Numbered from the stretch's first letter, positions 11,374 through 22,337 are shown. The stretch is 64,000 nucleotides of DNA from Utricularia gibba (GCA_002189035.1 NEEC01000011.1:992001-1056000); one strand, 5' to 3'. The notes: generated by a model not told the origin, from the sequence alone. Program-made: numbers and translations.

Positions 11374-12306
11374 CTAACAAAACGCACTCCTGTGATTCTG
11401 TTTGTTACAATGCTTGCAAGCATTTGTGCTTAAAGTCCAACAATCTTCACTCTTATGGTTGGATTTGTCACAATGCCTGCACTTCTGATTGCCCATCGTT
11501 GATGTGGGGATTGATGTTGGTGATTGTTTGATGGCTGTTGATTTGACATCCTTGACATTGTTAATTGCACCTGAGTTTATATTCATATTCTGCATTTTGG
11601 TGAGGAGAGCAGCTTCACCATAAGTTTTCTCAACTTCATAACCATCTCTTAGCTGCAATCTCTTTTCTGTAGATTGCAACTCAATCATGAACTCTCTAAA
11701 TGTTGGCTCTGGTGTAACAGGATATTCAAGATATAACTGATGGAGCTTTCCTTCAATAATGTCAAGGATTTTTCTTTCTGTCTTAAGTGCACATAACTTT
11801 GGCTCGAATCTTGCAGGTAGGCTCATGATTGCCTTGCTAATCACCTTTTGATCTTCAAGTTTTTCCCCCAATCCTCGAATCTCCTTCACAAGCTTTGCAG
11901 TACGTTCATAATAGACTTGTATGGTTTCATTGTCTAGCATTTTGTTCCTCTCAAAGTCCTCCAGCTTGTTTTTGCATAATATTTCTCTCAGTTTGGCATC
12001 ACCTTCATAATGGGATTTGAGAGTATCCCATATTTCTTTTGCTGATTGACACTCTGCAATATCATCAAATAGATGTTCAGAGATGGCTTGATACAAGGCA
12101 TCCATTGCTTCATCTTTTCTATGTTTAAGATATTCAGCTTCCTCTTGCTGTTCTGATGTGGATTTGCTTGTTATTGTAATCGTCGGAATCTCCCTTTCAA
12201 CAACATCCCAAATCTTTCTGACCCGCAGGTAGCTGCGCATCTTTTTGACCCAGCTTCCATACCCTGAACCATCAAATATTGGAGGTCCTCTACCAGATGC
12301 CATCAT
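11374..12306 (-). pseudogene. Copia gag, family C
   Basis: The best-preserved family C gag. I choose the ATG at 12306 or 12303 (MMASGRGPPIFDG) because the longer open frame upstream only reads through the primer-binding site and LTR. It has the copia Gag core (YGSWVKKMRSYL, then SAKEIWDTLKSHYEGD, then IMSLPARFEPKLCAL). Two CCHC knuckles follow near the C-terminus (CRHCDKSNHKSEDC and CKHCNKQNHRSAFC). A stop separates it from the protease frame 15 bases downstream. Confidence 0.88.
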
Positions 12307-12412
12307 AGCCACGGCTTGAAAAGCTTTGGGTTGATACTTTGTAATCCACCAAGTAAAAAACGCTGAACGGTAAATAAAATACTGAAACGAGCACAGGTTT
12401 GAGAACCTTACT

Positions 12413-12424
12413 GCTCTGATACCA
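12413..12424 (-). promoter_or_regulatory. Primer-binding site, family C
   Basis: TGGTATCAGAGC on the minus strand, matching initiator tRNA-Met, directly abutting the LTR end at 12425. Confidence 0.88.
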
Positions 12425-12732
12425 TGTTGATTCAAGAAAAAGAGTCTTGGGAAGTAACAAAAAGGAAATGCTTCTGAGATCACCTTGGATGAAAAACGAC
12501 TCATGAACAATAAGAATAACCAAAACCCTCATTGACATGCATTCCTAGTAGGGTTTATATATACCCAATACCTAGGTTACCCAACAATGGGCCATAATTA
12601 TTGAAAACACACAAAAAGCCCAACAACTCGAATCCAACACTTTCATGCTCGAACTCAACACCTTTTATCTGAAATATAACATAATGACACAAGATTAGTG
12701 CTTCCAATCACCTTCAAACTTTGGATTGAGGC
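12425..12732 (-). repeat. Family C 5' LTR, first dozen bases lost
   Basis: It matches the 323-bp LTR at 50561-50883. About 12 bases of its outer end (GGAGATCAG side) are missing at the junction with the chromovirus RT fragment at 12733. Confidence 0.85.
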
Positions 12733-13620
12733 TTTAATTTTCTAGGGACATAAGCTATCACCTCCTATTTCTATATCAGCACATATCCCAACCTTGCTTG
12801 GAGGCATCACTATAAACAGTAAAATTTTCCTCTTCAAGTGAAAAGACAAAATTGGTGTGTCGTAAGCTTCAGAGTTAAGTTAGTTAATGGTTGGGTTATT
12901 TTAGAAAATCCTTCTTCAAATTTTTATAATAACCAGCTAAAGCAAGAAAACTTCTAATTTGGTTTTGGCCATTGAGAAACAGCTTCTAACTTTCCAGGAT
13001 CCACTATAATACCTTCTTCTAAAACCACATGACCAAGGAAACTGATTTTATTTAAACAAAACTCACATTTACTAAACTTAAGCATATAGCTCTTTTTCTC
13101 TCATCAATCCCAACACTAACCTTAAGTGTTCTGCACGTGCTTTTTATCTGGAGAGTAAACTAAAATGTGATCTATAAACGCCACCACAAACTTGTCCAAA
13201 AAGGGTTGAAATATTTCGTTCAACAGATCCATATATACTATCAGAGCATTAGATCAACCGACAGGAGCTACTGTGCATTCATAGTGGTCTTATCATGTTC
13301 TGAAAGCTATTTTACGTGTATCATTATGCTTTGCTCTCAATTGATGATAACTTGATCATGTTCTGAAAGCTATTTTCCGCCTTGAAGTTGATCAAACAAG
13401 TTATCTATCCCTGGTAAAGGATATTTATTTTTTATGGTAGGTTTATTAGATCATTGTAATCATAACACAATCGCAAAGTTCCATCTTTTTTCTTCACAAC
13501 TGGCATCGGTGCGCCCAAGGTGAGATGCTCGATTTAATGTATGCTTTGTCCAATAAATCCTATACTGAATTTTGGTTCCATCATTTTTTGTGGAGCCATC
13601 CTATAAAGAGCCTTAGCTAC
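12733..13620 (-). pseudogene. Chromovirus-type gypsy RT fragment, third lineage
   Basis: Minus-strand reading gives YRMAP, then GAPMPVVKKKDGTLRLCYDY (13530-13460), then RT palm and thumb remnants including a segment encoding a CEFCLNKISFLGH-like stretch. It differs from families A and B. Many stops are present. It is broken on the right by the family A LTR at 13626. A 23-bp direct repeat (CATGTTCTGAAAGCTATTTT core) occurs at about 13293 and 13356. Confidence 0.65.
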
Positions 13621-13625
13621 TTCTT

Positions 13626-14227
13626 TGATGTGACCCTCTAATTTATGGAGATTAGCAACCCTTGAACAAGAGGTGATTTTGAAACATAAAAGAGAATCCA
13701 CCCAAGTCTACCCTCAAGAGAATGAATCTCTTACAACCAGACTTCGAAACAAAGAAAATTAGGAGCCACACTTCAGAAAAGAGAGAGGAATTGGAAGTGA
13801 TAATCCTAGGACGCCACAAGCTCAAGGCTTGATAAGTTAAGAGTGTTCAAGCACTCAAAGAAGAGGAGGATCCTCACATACATCAAAATGACTAAAGATC
13901 TTGAAAGAGTACATCTCTAGAGTATTTATACTCTAGGATTGAGCTCTAACATTACTTGGCTCAAACTAAATAAAATAGAAAAGTCTAACAAGCCCATTGC
14001 TCTAAGGTAAATCTAACTTCAAGTAGTTGAGCTCTTTTGATGGGATGTCTTCAAGCCCATGTTTGATTCCAATTTTATTGAGTAGAGCGTTAAGTGTATC
14101 TTCAAGCATTTTGCTCTTGTTTCTAGTCATTGGTCCTGGTGGAATCATCTTTGTTTCTAATGTGTTCACTTGGACAAACTCCTCATCATTCTTTAAATAC
14201 ACTTCATTATTTTCTTGGGGCTTATCA
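13626..14227 (-). repeat. Family A 3' LTR, copy 2
   Basis: A 602-bp LTR with ends TGATAAGCCCC (14227) and GGTCACATCA (13626). The polyprotein tail frame (14322-14002) enters it and ends at about 14003 with the PGPMTRNKSK tail. TATAAATA is at 13923-13930 in the palindrome. Confidence 0.92.
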
Positions 14228-14240
14228 TCCCCCTTCTTTA
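14228..14240 (-). promoter_or_regulatory. Polypurine tract, family A copy 2
   Basis: TAAAGAAGGGGGA on the minus strand immediately before TGATAAGCC. It fixes the true LTR start and therefore shows that the pol tail lies within the LTR. Confidence 0.85.
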
Positions 14241-14368
14241 GGAAGATTCGTCCCTGAATCTGTATCCATTTCGAAAGGAGACAAATCAGCAACATTGAAA
14301 GTTGAATAAACACAATATTCACCTGGTAAATCTAGCTTGTATGCATTGTCATTCACGCGCTCAACAAC

Positions 14369-15682
14369 TTAGAAAGGGCGATCTCCACGAGGTAGAAGTT
14401 TGGACTTCCTTTTGGTAGAGAATCTCTCCTTCCTGAGATGAAGCCAAATCCAATCGCTAGGTTCGAATACAACTTTGCGTCTCCCTTTATTTGCTGTTGA
14501 TGCATATTTTGCATTGTTGCATTCAATCTCTTGTTTCACCTTTTCATGCAATCTTCTGATTGCTTCAACTCTCTTCTTGCCATCTAAACTAACTTTCTCA
14601 TCACAAGGCAAAGGTAACATATCCAAAGGTGTAAGAGGATTAAAACCATAAACCACTTCAAATGGAGATAATTTAGTAGTGAGATACATGGTTCTATTGT
14701 AAGCAAACTCAACAAGTTGCAACCATTCCTCCCAAGTCTTAAGATTTGATTTAATCATAATCCTAATTAAGGTAGAAAGTGTGCGCTTAGTTACCTTAAT
14801 TTGCCCATCGGTTTGAGGGTGACATGTTGTTGAGTACAACAGCTTAGTGCCAAGTTCACTCCAAAGAACTCTCCAAAAGTGACTTAGAAACCTTGCATCT
14901 CGATCAGAGACAATAGTTAGGGGCATACCGTGAAGTCTAACAACTTCCCTAAAGTAGATATCAGCCACATGAGATGCATCATCAGTTTTATGGCAAGGAA
15001 TAAAGTGTGCCATCTTTGAAAACCTGTCCACAATAATAAAAATTGAATCTCTACCCCTATGGGTATGAGGTAAGCCTAAAACAAAGTTCATAGAAATATC
15101 CACCCATGGTTGGGAAGGATTAGGGAGTGGAGTATACAAACCATTAGGGGCAATGGTTGATTTAGCTTTCCTACAAGAAATACATCTATCACAAATTCTT
15201 TCAACATCCCTTCTCATGTGTGGCCAAAATAAATGTTGGGTGAGAGTATCAACAGTCTTTTTAACACCAAAATGTCTCATTAGTCCCCTACCATGAGCTT
15301 CTCTGACAATCAAATCACGTATGGAGCAAAAAGGAATGCACAACCTATCTTTCCTATAAATAAAACCATCTTTCTTAAATAATAGTCCAAATGGAGCAAG
15401 TTCACATGTCTTATAAATGTCCCCAAAATCGTGATCATGAGCATATAAGTGAATGATAGAAGCAAATCCAAGAATTCTTGCATCAAGATTGACTAAAAGA
15501 GTGTACCTTCGAGATAAAGCATCAGCAACCACATTCTCCTTACCTTTCTTGTATTTGATCACATATGAGAATGTGTCAATGAATTCCACCCACTTAGCAT
15601 GTCTTCTATTTAACTTTCCTTGAGCCTTCAACTGTTTGAGAGACTGATGATCAGTGTGTATCACGAACTCCTTAGGCCACAA
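14369..15682 (-). pseudogene. Gypsy RNase H end and integrase, family A copy 2
   Basis: A 437-residue open frame. RNase H end: [12 protein letters not shown] and [10 protein letters not shown]. The zinc-binding H2C2 domain follows ([11 protein letters not shown], then [11 protein letters not shown]). The integrase core has its first Asp in [12 protein letters not shown] and its second in [10 protein letters not shown]. At the position of the catalytic Glu (family pattern DGQTE) the sequence reads DGQIK near 14796, so the DDE triad is broken. The frame is lost after [11 protein letters not shown] near 14369 and resumes in the LTR tail. Confidence 0.9.
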
Positions 15683-16654
15683 GTAGTGCTGCCATGTCTC
15701 TAAAGGTCAAACCAATGCATACAACTCTTTGTCATATGTTGGATAGTTGAGGGTGTCACCATGAAGCTTCTCACTAAAATAAGCAATTAGACATCCATTT
15801 TGCATCAATACACCACCAATGCCTAAACCTGATGCATCACATTCAATTTCAAAAGTATCAGAAAAATTTGGAAGTGCTAGGAGAGGTGTTGAGCAAAGCT
15901 TATCCTTGAGTTGTTTGAAAGCATGTTCCTGCTCATCTCCCCAATGAAATGCATGATTTTTCTTGATCAATTTATTGAGGGGTGCTGGTATAGAGCTGAA
16001 GTCCTTAACAAACTGTCTATAGAAACTTGCTAAACCATTAAAACTCCTAATTTCACCAACTGATGTAGGTGTTGACCATTCCTTGATTGGTCTCACTTTC
16101 TCTTCATCTACAACTACTCCTGCATCACTTACAATATATCCAAGAAAAGAGACACTATTTGTGCAGAAGACACACTTCTTAATGTTGGCAAACAACTTCT
16201 ATTTTCTAAGAGTATCTAACACATCTTTTAAATGCCCTACATGTTCCTCAATACTCTTACTATATATCAGAATATCATCAAAATAAACAACAACAAATCT
16301 ACCTATAAAAGGCCTAAGAACGTGATTCATCAATCTCATAAAGGTGATAGGAGCATTAGTTAATCCAAAAGGCATAACAACCCACTCATACAAACCAAAC
16401 TTAGTTTTAAAAGCCGTTTTTCACTCATCACCTTCCTTCATTCTAATCTGATGATATCCACGTCTCAAATCAATCTTACTAAAAACACTAGCACCATGCA
16501 ATTCATCAAGCATATCCTCAAGTCTAGGGATAGGATGGCTATACTTGATTGTGATGTTGTTGATGGCGCGACAATCTGTGCACATTCGCCAAGTTCCATC
16601 ACACTTTGGAACCAATAACACCGGCACAGAGCATGGGCTCATGCTCTCACGCAC
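15683..16654 (-). pseudogene. Gypsy RT and RNase H, family A copy 2
   Basis: RT starts with [20 protein letters not shown] (16421-16654 frame). A TGG-to-TGA change near 16420 interrupts it. The catalytic box [11 protein letters not shown] is intact in the 16393-16199 frame. The thumb and RNase H start ([12 protein letters not shown], then [16 protein letters not shown]) lie at 16195-15707. A short frame break near 15690 separates this from the integrase frame. Confidence 0.88.
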
Positions 16655-16667
16655 AAATCCTTAGACA

Positions 16668-17621
16668 TCAGTTCCTCAACTTGCTTTTGTATTTCCTTCG
16701 TCTCCTCTGGATTGGTTCAGTATGCTGGTCGGTTTGGGAGTTGTGCTCTAGGCACAAAGTCAATTTGATGCTTAATCCCTCTAAGGGAGGTAGGCCATGA
16801 AGTTCTTCTGGAAATACATCTGCATATACCTGTAAGATAGATACAATACAAGATGAAATAGGTGAATCATTGTTAGGGAAAGTAAGAACTTCATCCTTGT
16901 ACATAAGTAGAAGAAATGGTTGCCTAGCATGAAGTGAGTGTCTAATCTCACTTGGCCTTGCTAATAGACTCTCATTCTTTCTCTCAATTTCTAAAACACT
17001 CATGTTTCCACTTTCTGTTTTGCACTCATTGTCATCCCTTTTTTCACTCAAGTCTTTCCCATCTCTTCTTTTCTCTCCACTTTTTCGAATCTTTTTTTCA
17101 CTCATTTTCACTCCACTCATCTCTTCTCCCTTAGGAACGACCTCCTTGTGCTTTCCATTAGCACTATGCAGGGCTCTAGCATCACTCAGGATTCTGACTT
17201 GATCTTCATTTGCCTCCTTTGGAGATAATGGAGCAAGTGTGATGGAATGTCCATTATGATGGGAGGAATACTTGTTCTTGAAACCATCATGAAATGCTCT
17301 TCTATCATATTCCCATGGCCTCCCAAGAAGAATATGGCTTGCATGCATAGGGACAACATCACATAGGACTTCATCTTCATATCTCCCTATGGAAAACGTC
17401 ACAAGCACTTGTTTGGTAACCTTTACTTCACTTCCTTCATTGAACCACTGCAAATTGTAAGGCTTAGGGTGCCTCACGGTTGGTATTTCCAATTTCTCCA
17501 CCAAGATGTTGCTAGCAACATTAGTACAACTACCTCCATCAATAATCAGGCTGCAAACTTTCTCATTAACAAAGCACCGTGTTTGAAACAAGTTTTCCCT
17601 TTGCTCATCATTATCCTTCAC
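16668..17621 (-). pseudogene. Gypsy protease, family A copy 2
   Basis: A 317-residue frame close to that at 691-1674. It has SLIIDGGSCTNVASNI, LLGRPWEYDRRA and the Lys/Glu-rich linker, then the RT entry in a shifted frame (SQTDQHTEPIQRRRR). Low divergence between the two copies points to recent amplification. Confidence 0.85.
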
Positions 17622-17729
17622 TCCAACGTTAAGTGTTCTTCGAGTGACTAAGACTTATGCAATTCATCCTCATCACTCAATTCAGATTCTGTCTCCACCA
17701 GATCATCCTCATCTTAACTAACCACTTCT

Positions 17730-18890
17730 CTATTGCCTCTTATCACGTTTATTTGGACATTCAGAAGCAATATTTCCATGCCCCAAGCATTTGAAATATT
17801 TTATGTTCCTTGTTGTGCCCTTTGGAGGTGGTAGTCGCTCCCCATGCTTGGAACTTGATGGGATGTCGAATTTCAAGTTTTCTGTGGATAACTTCCCCTT
17901 ATTTCGCTCCAATAACTCTTTGGTGCCTCCAAATCTCGAACCAGGAGGTCTCTTGTTGAAATCTCGAGCAAAGCTCTTGATAGAGAGTTGTTTCTCAACT
18001 TTTGTGACCATATAAATCATGTACTCCAACTCAATGTAGTGATGAAGCTCCACAATATTTGCAATCTCCTTATTCATCCCATGAAGAAACCTAGCCATAC
18101 TTGCTTCCCTATATTCATGCACATTGGCTCTAATCATCAAGATCTCCATTTCCTGCCAATATTCCTCCATTGACCTTGAGCCCTGTTTTAGATTCTGTAA
18201 ACGTTGATAAACATCTCTTTGGTAGTGGTTTGGAACAAATCGCCTCCTCATAACTCTTTTCATCTCATCCCAATTATGAATTGGATCTTCAGAGTCAATC
18301 CTTCTTTTAGCAACCAATTGATCCCACCAAATTACAGCATAGTCACGAAATTCCATGGAGGCCAATCTGATTTTCTTTTCTTCAGAGAAGTTGTTGCAAT
18401 CAAACACATGTTCTACTCTTGTTTCCCATTGGAGATATGCATCTGGATCATTCTTTCCTTGATATTGAGGTATCTTCATCTTGATGTTGTTAAGATCCTT
18501 TCCAATTCTTCCTCCATCTCTTCTGCCTCCCTGATCTCGAAATCTTCTTGTACAAAATCATTTTCATCATGTTCAAGGTAGTCATCTTCTTCATCAGTAT
18601 TCAGGATTCGATCTCTTCTTCCAACAATCCTTCCACTTTGTTGATCACTTAAGTCATGTTCAGTGTTGATGCGTTGATGCATTTGAATGCCTCGACCCCT
18701 TCCAGCAGCATAATTATCTTGTCTTCGTGGTCTTGCAACATTTTGCAATGAATTTTCGTGTTCATCAAGCCTGACATTTATGTTTTCCAGAATGCGATGC
18801 AATCTTGTGAATTCCTGTTGCATAGCTTTCAAAGTGAACCTCTCATCCGGTGAGTCATCCTTTTCATGCTCACTTCTGGAATTTGACATC
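17730..18890 (-). pseudogene. Gypsy gag, family A copy 2
   Basis: The N-terminal frame starts at the conserved MSNSRSEHEKDD (about 18889) and overlaps by four bases the next frame (18479-17730) at a frameshift near 18478. The Gag core (PDAYLQWETRVEHVFDCNNF, WWDQLVAKRR, VYQRLQNLKQGS) and the zinc knuckle region are present. The knuckle is altered to YFKCLGHGNIASEC, losing the first Cys. Confidence 0.87.
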
Positions 18891-19465
18891 CTAAATACAG
18901 GACAAAAGAAAACGAGCAGCAAGGAAGAAAAGAGACTAAACAAAAAGAACAAAGAAACACACACAAGGTTTACCACTCATTCCTCAAACTTCAAATCCTT
19001 GATGCACTCCATAACATCATCATGCTTTACCTCATGGCACCTCAAGAATTAATCACTTCCAGATTGATATTGATTATGGTATTATGATGGAGTTAGGGTG
19101 TGGGTAGCAGTCTTAATAGTCTGAAGATGGTCACAAAGGGAAGTGTTTAAATGAAATTGGTTGCTTGTTGGAGTATATAAATAGGAGGGATGGACAACAA
19201 GGTAAGAACAGATAAAATCAGAGAATAGTGCACTACACACGAAATGTGTTGCGTGCTAAATTGTAGAAATACAATAACCAAATAGAATAGTCGAATGGAA
19301 AGGTGGGGACACGTAAATGACAGGGGATGGGAATTGAAGATAAGAAAAAACAACAATAAAGTGGTTGCTTGGTGGAATGGGAAAAGTAGAGAGGTGGGTC
19401 ACAATTAAACATACACAATAATGGATGATAGTGATGGTGATGGATGTTCACCTTCACACTCCTTT
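18891..19465 (-). other. Leader of family A copy 2
   Basis: It matches the leader at 2958-3540 in reverse order along the window. It breaks near 19465 at a CTCC microhomology and jumps to a protease fragment, so the primer-binding site is missing. Confidence 0.7.
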
Positions 19466-19567
19466 GGAAATAATGGACCAAGTGTGATGGAGTGTCCATT
19501 ATGATTGAAGGAATACTTGTTCTTGAAACCATCATGAAATGCTCTTCTATCATATTCCCGATTAGTC
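19466..19567 (-). pseudogene. Displaced 100-bp protease fragment, family A
   Basis: It matches the protease segment around LLGRPWEYDRRAFHDGFKNKYSF, for example 17215-17320. It is fused to the leader on the left and, through the shared 10-mer CCCAAGAAGA, to a plus-strand LTR on the right. Confidence 0.8.
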
Positions 19568-20161
19568 CCAAGAAGATAATGAAGTGTATTTGAAGAATGA
19601 TGAAGAGTTTGTCCAAGTGAACACATTAGAAACAAAGATGATTCCACCAAGACCAATGACCAGGAACAAGACAAAGATAGTTGAAGATACACTTAAGGGT
19701 CTACTCAATACCATTGGTATCTAACATGGGCTTGAAGATATCCCTTCAAAAGAGCTCATCTACTTGAAGGTGGATTTACCTTAGAGCATTGGGCTTGTTA
19801 GACTTTTCTATTTCATTTAATTTGGGCTATATAATGTTAGAGATCAATCCTATAGTATAAATACTCTAGAGATGTACTATTTCAGGACTTTTAGTCATTT
19901 GATTTATGTTGTGAGGATTCTCCTCTTGTTTGAGTGCTTGAACACTCTAGATTATCAAGCTTCGAGCTTGTGGTGTCTTAGAATTATCATTTCCAATTCC
20001 AACTCTTTCTGAAGTGTGGCTCCTAAATTTCTCTTCTTTTTAAAGTCTGATTGCAAGAGATTGATTCTCTTGAGGGTAGACTTGGGTGGGTTCCTTTCTA
20101 AGCTTCAAGGTCACCTTTTGTTCGTGGGTTTCTAATCTCTATACATTAGAGGGTCACATCA
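19568..20161 (+). repeat. Family A LTR, inverted relative to copy 2
   Basis: It starts within the LTR at CCCAAGAAGATAATG (the TGATGAG end is lost) and ends GGTCACATCA. It carries the polyprotein tail and TATAAATA at 19856-19863. It is followed by family B-like sequence, not by a primer-binding site. Confidence 0.88.
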
Positions 20162-20400
20162 ACTCTCCTTTCCCTGCCTTTTGAAGTTCTCGAGAGATTC
20201 ATTATATTCCTCTAGTTTCATATGGATTTGGTCTATATATCTCTGCAATCACCTGAACCTACATCAATACCACCCGACTCTTCATTGGGGTCGTTAGAGT
20301 TTCACATCCTATTAACAAGTGAAGAGTATACACGAAAAAAGAAAAAGAAATAGAACCATGATATAAAAGATAGAAGAAAGAGAAAGAACGAATTTCCAAA
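20162..20400 (-). pseudogene. Possible family B gag N-terminus
   Basis: Minus-strand reading gives SNDPNEESGGIDVGSGD and then, after stops, MKLEEYNESLENFKRQGKES. The layout (short acidic start and a helical segment) resembles family A gag starts, but the match is weak. Confidence 0.3.
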
Positions 20401-20827
20401 CCTCAAATCCTCTTTAACTTCAAGACTCAAGCTTTAACTGATCAATTATAGTGTGATTTAGAGAGATAAGAGTGACAGAGGTAATGAATTAGATAGAGGA
20501 AAGAGGATAAATGAAATCAACGATAAGTAAGAGAGCAGTAAAGGAATGCTTGACCAATACTTATGGTGGTGAGGTATGGTGAGAGGTAATAGACAATTGG
20601 AAGTTGAAACAACGGTTACTTCTGTCAATAGAAAGAGTGGTTAGATGCAACTGACAATGACACGAAAATATAAGGATTCCTTGTTCAAATGGATAAGAGG
20701 ATGGTCCTTCACATTTGAAAATTGGATTGTTTTCTACATTGGAAATGACTTTTCCTTTATTTTGGTAATAGTAGGCAAATGAGAAGAGTAGTATGCAACA
20801 AGTAAAAATAAGGATCCTCCCCGCCCC

Positions 20828-20858
<31 letters not shown>

Positions 20859-21599
20859 ACAAAAGATAAATGAGCAAACCAAGAAGGATTTCGATTTTTT
20901 TTTCCTTTTTTGTTTTGGAACCAATCAACAAGAATGATAGATACAATATAAAAAAGAGAGAGATTGGCTGTTATACAATCTGTTACCATCCTTCAAACAA
21001 CAATTAATTGACAAACCAAATCTCAGGTTCAAATGAAGTAATCCTTCATGAAAAAAAGAAGTTAACGCTCATGTAATGAAAATCCATACAACCCAAACTA
21101 TGATAATAGTGCAACACTCACAGAGCAAGAAAGAAAATGGAAGTAATAAATCTAAATATATATAAGAACTTAAAGAAAAAGCATTGCTCTAAAAAAAAAT
21201 TACAATCAAAATTGTTCCTAAACAAGATTGAGGCGCTTTTTATATGGGTAGAAAAATGGGTCTAATAAAATAAAAGTACTACTAGTAAACTAATAAGTTA
21301 TAGTCTATCAACTTAATCCAACCTGAATAAATTAACTTAATCCAACTTAAAACTATAAATTTCATGGTTTTTCTAATTGATCCATAAGACCTTGAGTTCT
21401 TGTTTCTTTCGTGCTCTTTATCTTGTGAGTGGCTCAAGTGAAATGATTGGAGGAGGATTGATATCCTTCTTTCCCTCATCTTCATTTTCTTTATCTGTGG
21501 CATCCATGATCTCATCATTTCGAGATCATCTACTTCAAATACTCAAAGCCAATCACTGGATAATCATTAATAGTAGCAAGAACACCCTTGGATTATTGA
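20401..21599. other. No gene recognised; low-complexity tracts
   Basis: AT-rich sequence with a run of 23 C at 20824-20846. It may be the leader of a family B element because it borders a gag-like start. Short open frames here have no motif I recognise. Confidence 0.4.
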
Positions 21600-21839
21600 T
21601 TAAATAATTTTGAAACACAAGTTTCAAGGTAGAATCATCTAAGACATTCTAAATGATGAGTATGTCATCGATTTGGTCAGATTCATAAAGATTGGAAATC
21701 AGCGAAGAATTCGCATACGATTTGGAGAAAGAAAGCCTCTGAGTTTTGAGGAGGCAGGCTCTGATCCAAAATGGACAAAGGCTATGAACGAGAAATTGAA
21801 TCAATCGAAAGGAATGGTGATCGTGAAAATGAGAGTAAT
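21600..21839 (+). pseudogene. Possible copia fragment upstream of RT
   Basis: The frame near 21673-21840 contains KPLSFEEAGSDPKWTKAMNEK. This resembles the conserved PxxxxEAxxDPxWxxAMxxE stretch just before copia RT domains. It is cut by the Cassandra LTR at 21840. Confidence 0.4.
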
Positions 21840-22139
21840 TGTAATGACCGCGCACACCTAGCACGATATTGTCCGCTTTGGACACCCAACCCTCACGGTT
21901 TTACGTTTTCCCCACATACCGTCCGACATCCAAGGAGGTCATCCATCCTCACATTACCCCAGGGCAAGCATGCTTAACTCTGGAGTTATTTTGAAGGATC
22001 CTCCGCCGTGCTGGGGAAAAGGACTCGTGCTAGATTTGCGTGGTGTCCCCTCTTAATATCATCCTATCCCCGTCCGTGATCGATGTGGGATTTGCCCAAG
22101 GCCCTTCCCCTCGACTCTTCCGCGAGGCGGGACGTCACA
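21840..22139 (-). mobile_element. Cassandra-type TRIM LTR
   Basis: A 300-bp LTR reading TGTGACGTCCCGCC (22139) to GGTCATTACA (21840) on the minus strand. Inside, at about 21930-21986, the minus strand carries a 5S-rRNA-like stretch with GAGTTAAGCATGCTTG and AGGATGGATGACC, the internal Pol III control region. Cassandra elements are short, non-coding retrotransposons of vascular plants that carry this feature. No second LTR or internal domain is seen, so it is solo. Confidence 0.88.
21930..21986 (-). promoter_or_regulatory. 5S-rRNA-like internal Pol III promoter in Cassandra LTR
   Basis: It resembles the 3' half of plant 5S rRNA (the box A to box C region) but is not a full 5S gene. In the Cassandra family this region drives Pol III transcription. 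Confidence 0.75.
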
Positions 22140-22337
22140 GTTCGGTGCGTTTAATGAAGATAAAGAAGGACAATGATTTTTTACTTGGAAATGGCTGCCA
22201 CTGACAGGTCCTGGCAGTTATCGGTTTGTCGGCCAGCACATGAGCGTCAGAACGTCCTTTTGCTACTTTCAAGGACCAAGTAGCTTGATCCGATTTGTAC
22301 CCCATCACGTTGGAAGAACGTACATGTCACTTACATG
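22140..22337. other. Unassigned segment
   Basis: It lies between the Cassandra LTR and a gypsy RT fragment. I see no coding or repeat identity. Confidence 0.3.

Larger units (their letters stand above)
10294..12732 (-). mobile_element. Family C copia element, integrase-deleted, truncated in RT
   Basis: On the minus strand: LTR (12732-12425), primer-binding site, gag, protease, then part of RT, ending near 10325. Integrase is missing because protease is joined to RT. RNase H and 3' LTR are lost at the left break. Relatives lie at 30472-33208, 46184-47476 and 47477-50883. Confidence 0.88.
13626..19567 (-). mobile_element. Family A gypsy element, copy 2, most complete internal region
   Basis: On the minus strand: leader, gag, zinc knuckle, protease, RT, RNase H, integrase, purine tract and 3' LTR (14227-13626). 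Domain order integrase-after-RNase H defines Ty3/gypsy. The 5' LTR is missing. Beyond the leader there is a 100-bp protease piece and then an LTR in the opposite direction (19568-20161). It sits in the chromovirus RT at 12733-13620. Confidence 0.9.

Noticed and set aside
12307-12510. N-terminal extension of copia gag through the LTR
   Set aside because: The extension reads through the primer-binding site and LTR, and the copy at 46184-46624 lacks an equivalent conserved start.
13293-13378. CRISPR-like or satellite repeats
   Set aside because: Only two copies of a 23-bp repeat, in a decayed RT region of a plant genome. No array is present.
21930-21986. A 5S rRNA gene
   Set aside because: Only part of 5S is present, it is embedded in a 300-bp LTR with TG/CA ends, and a second copy has the same flanks. 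It is a Cassandra LTR promoter.
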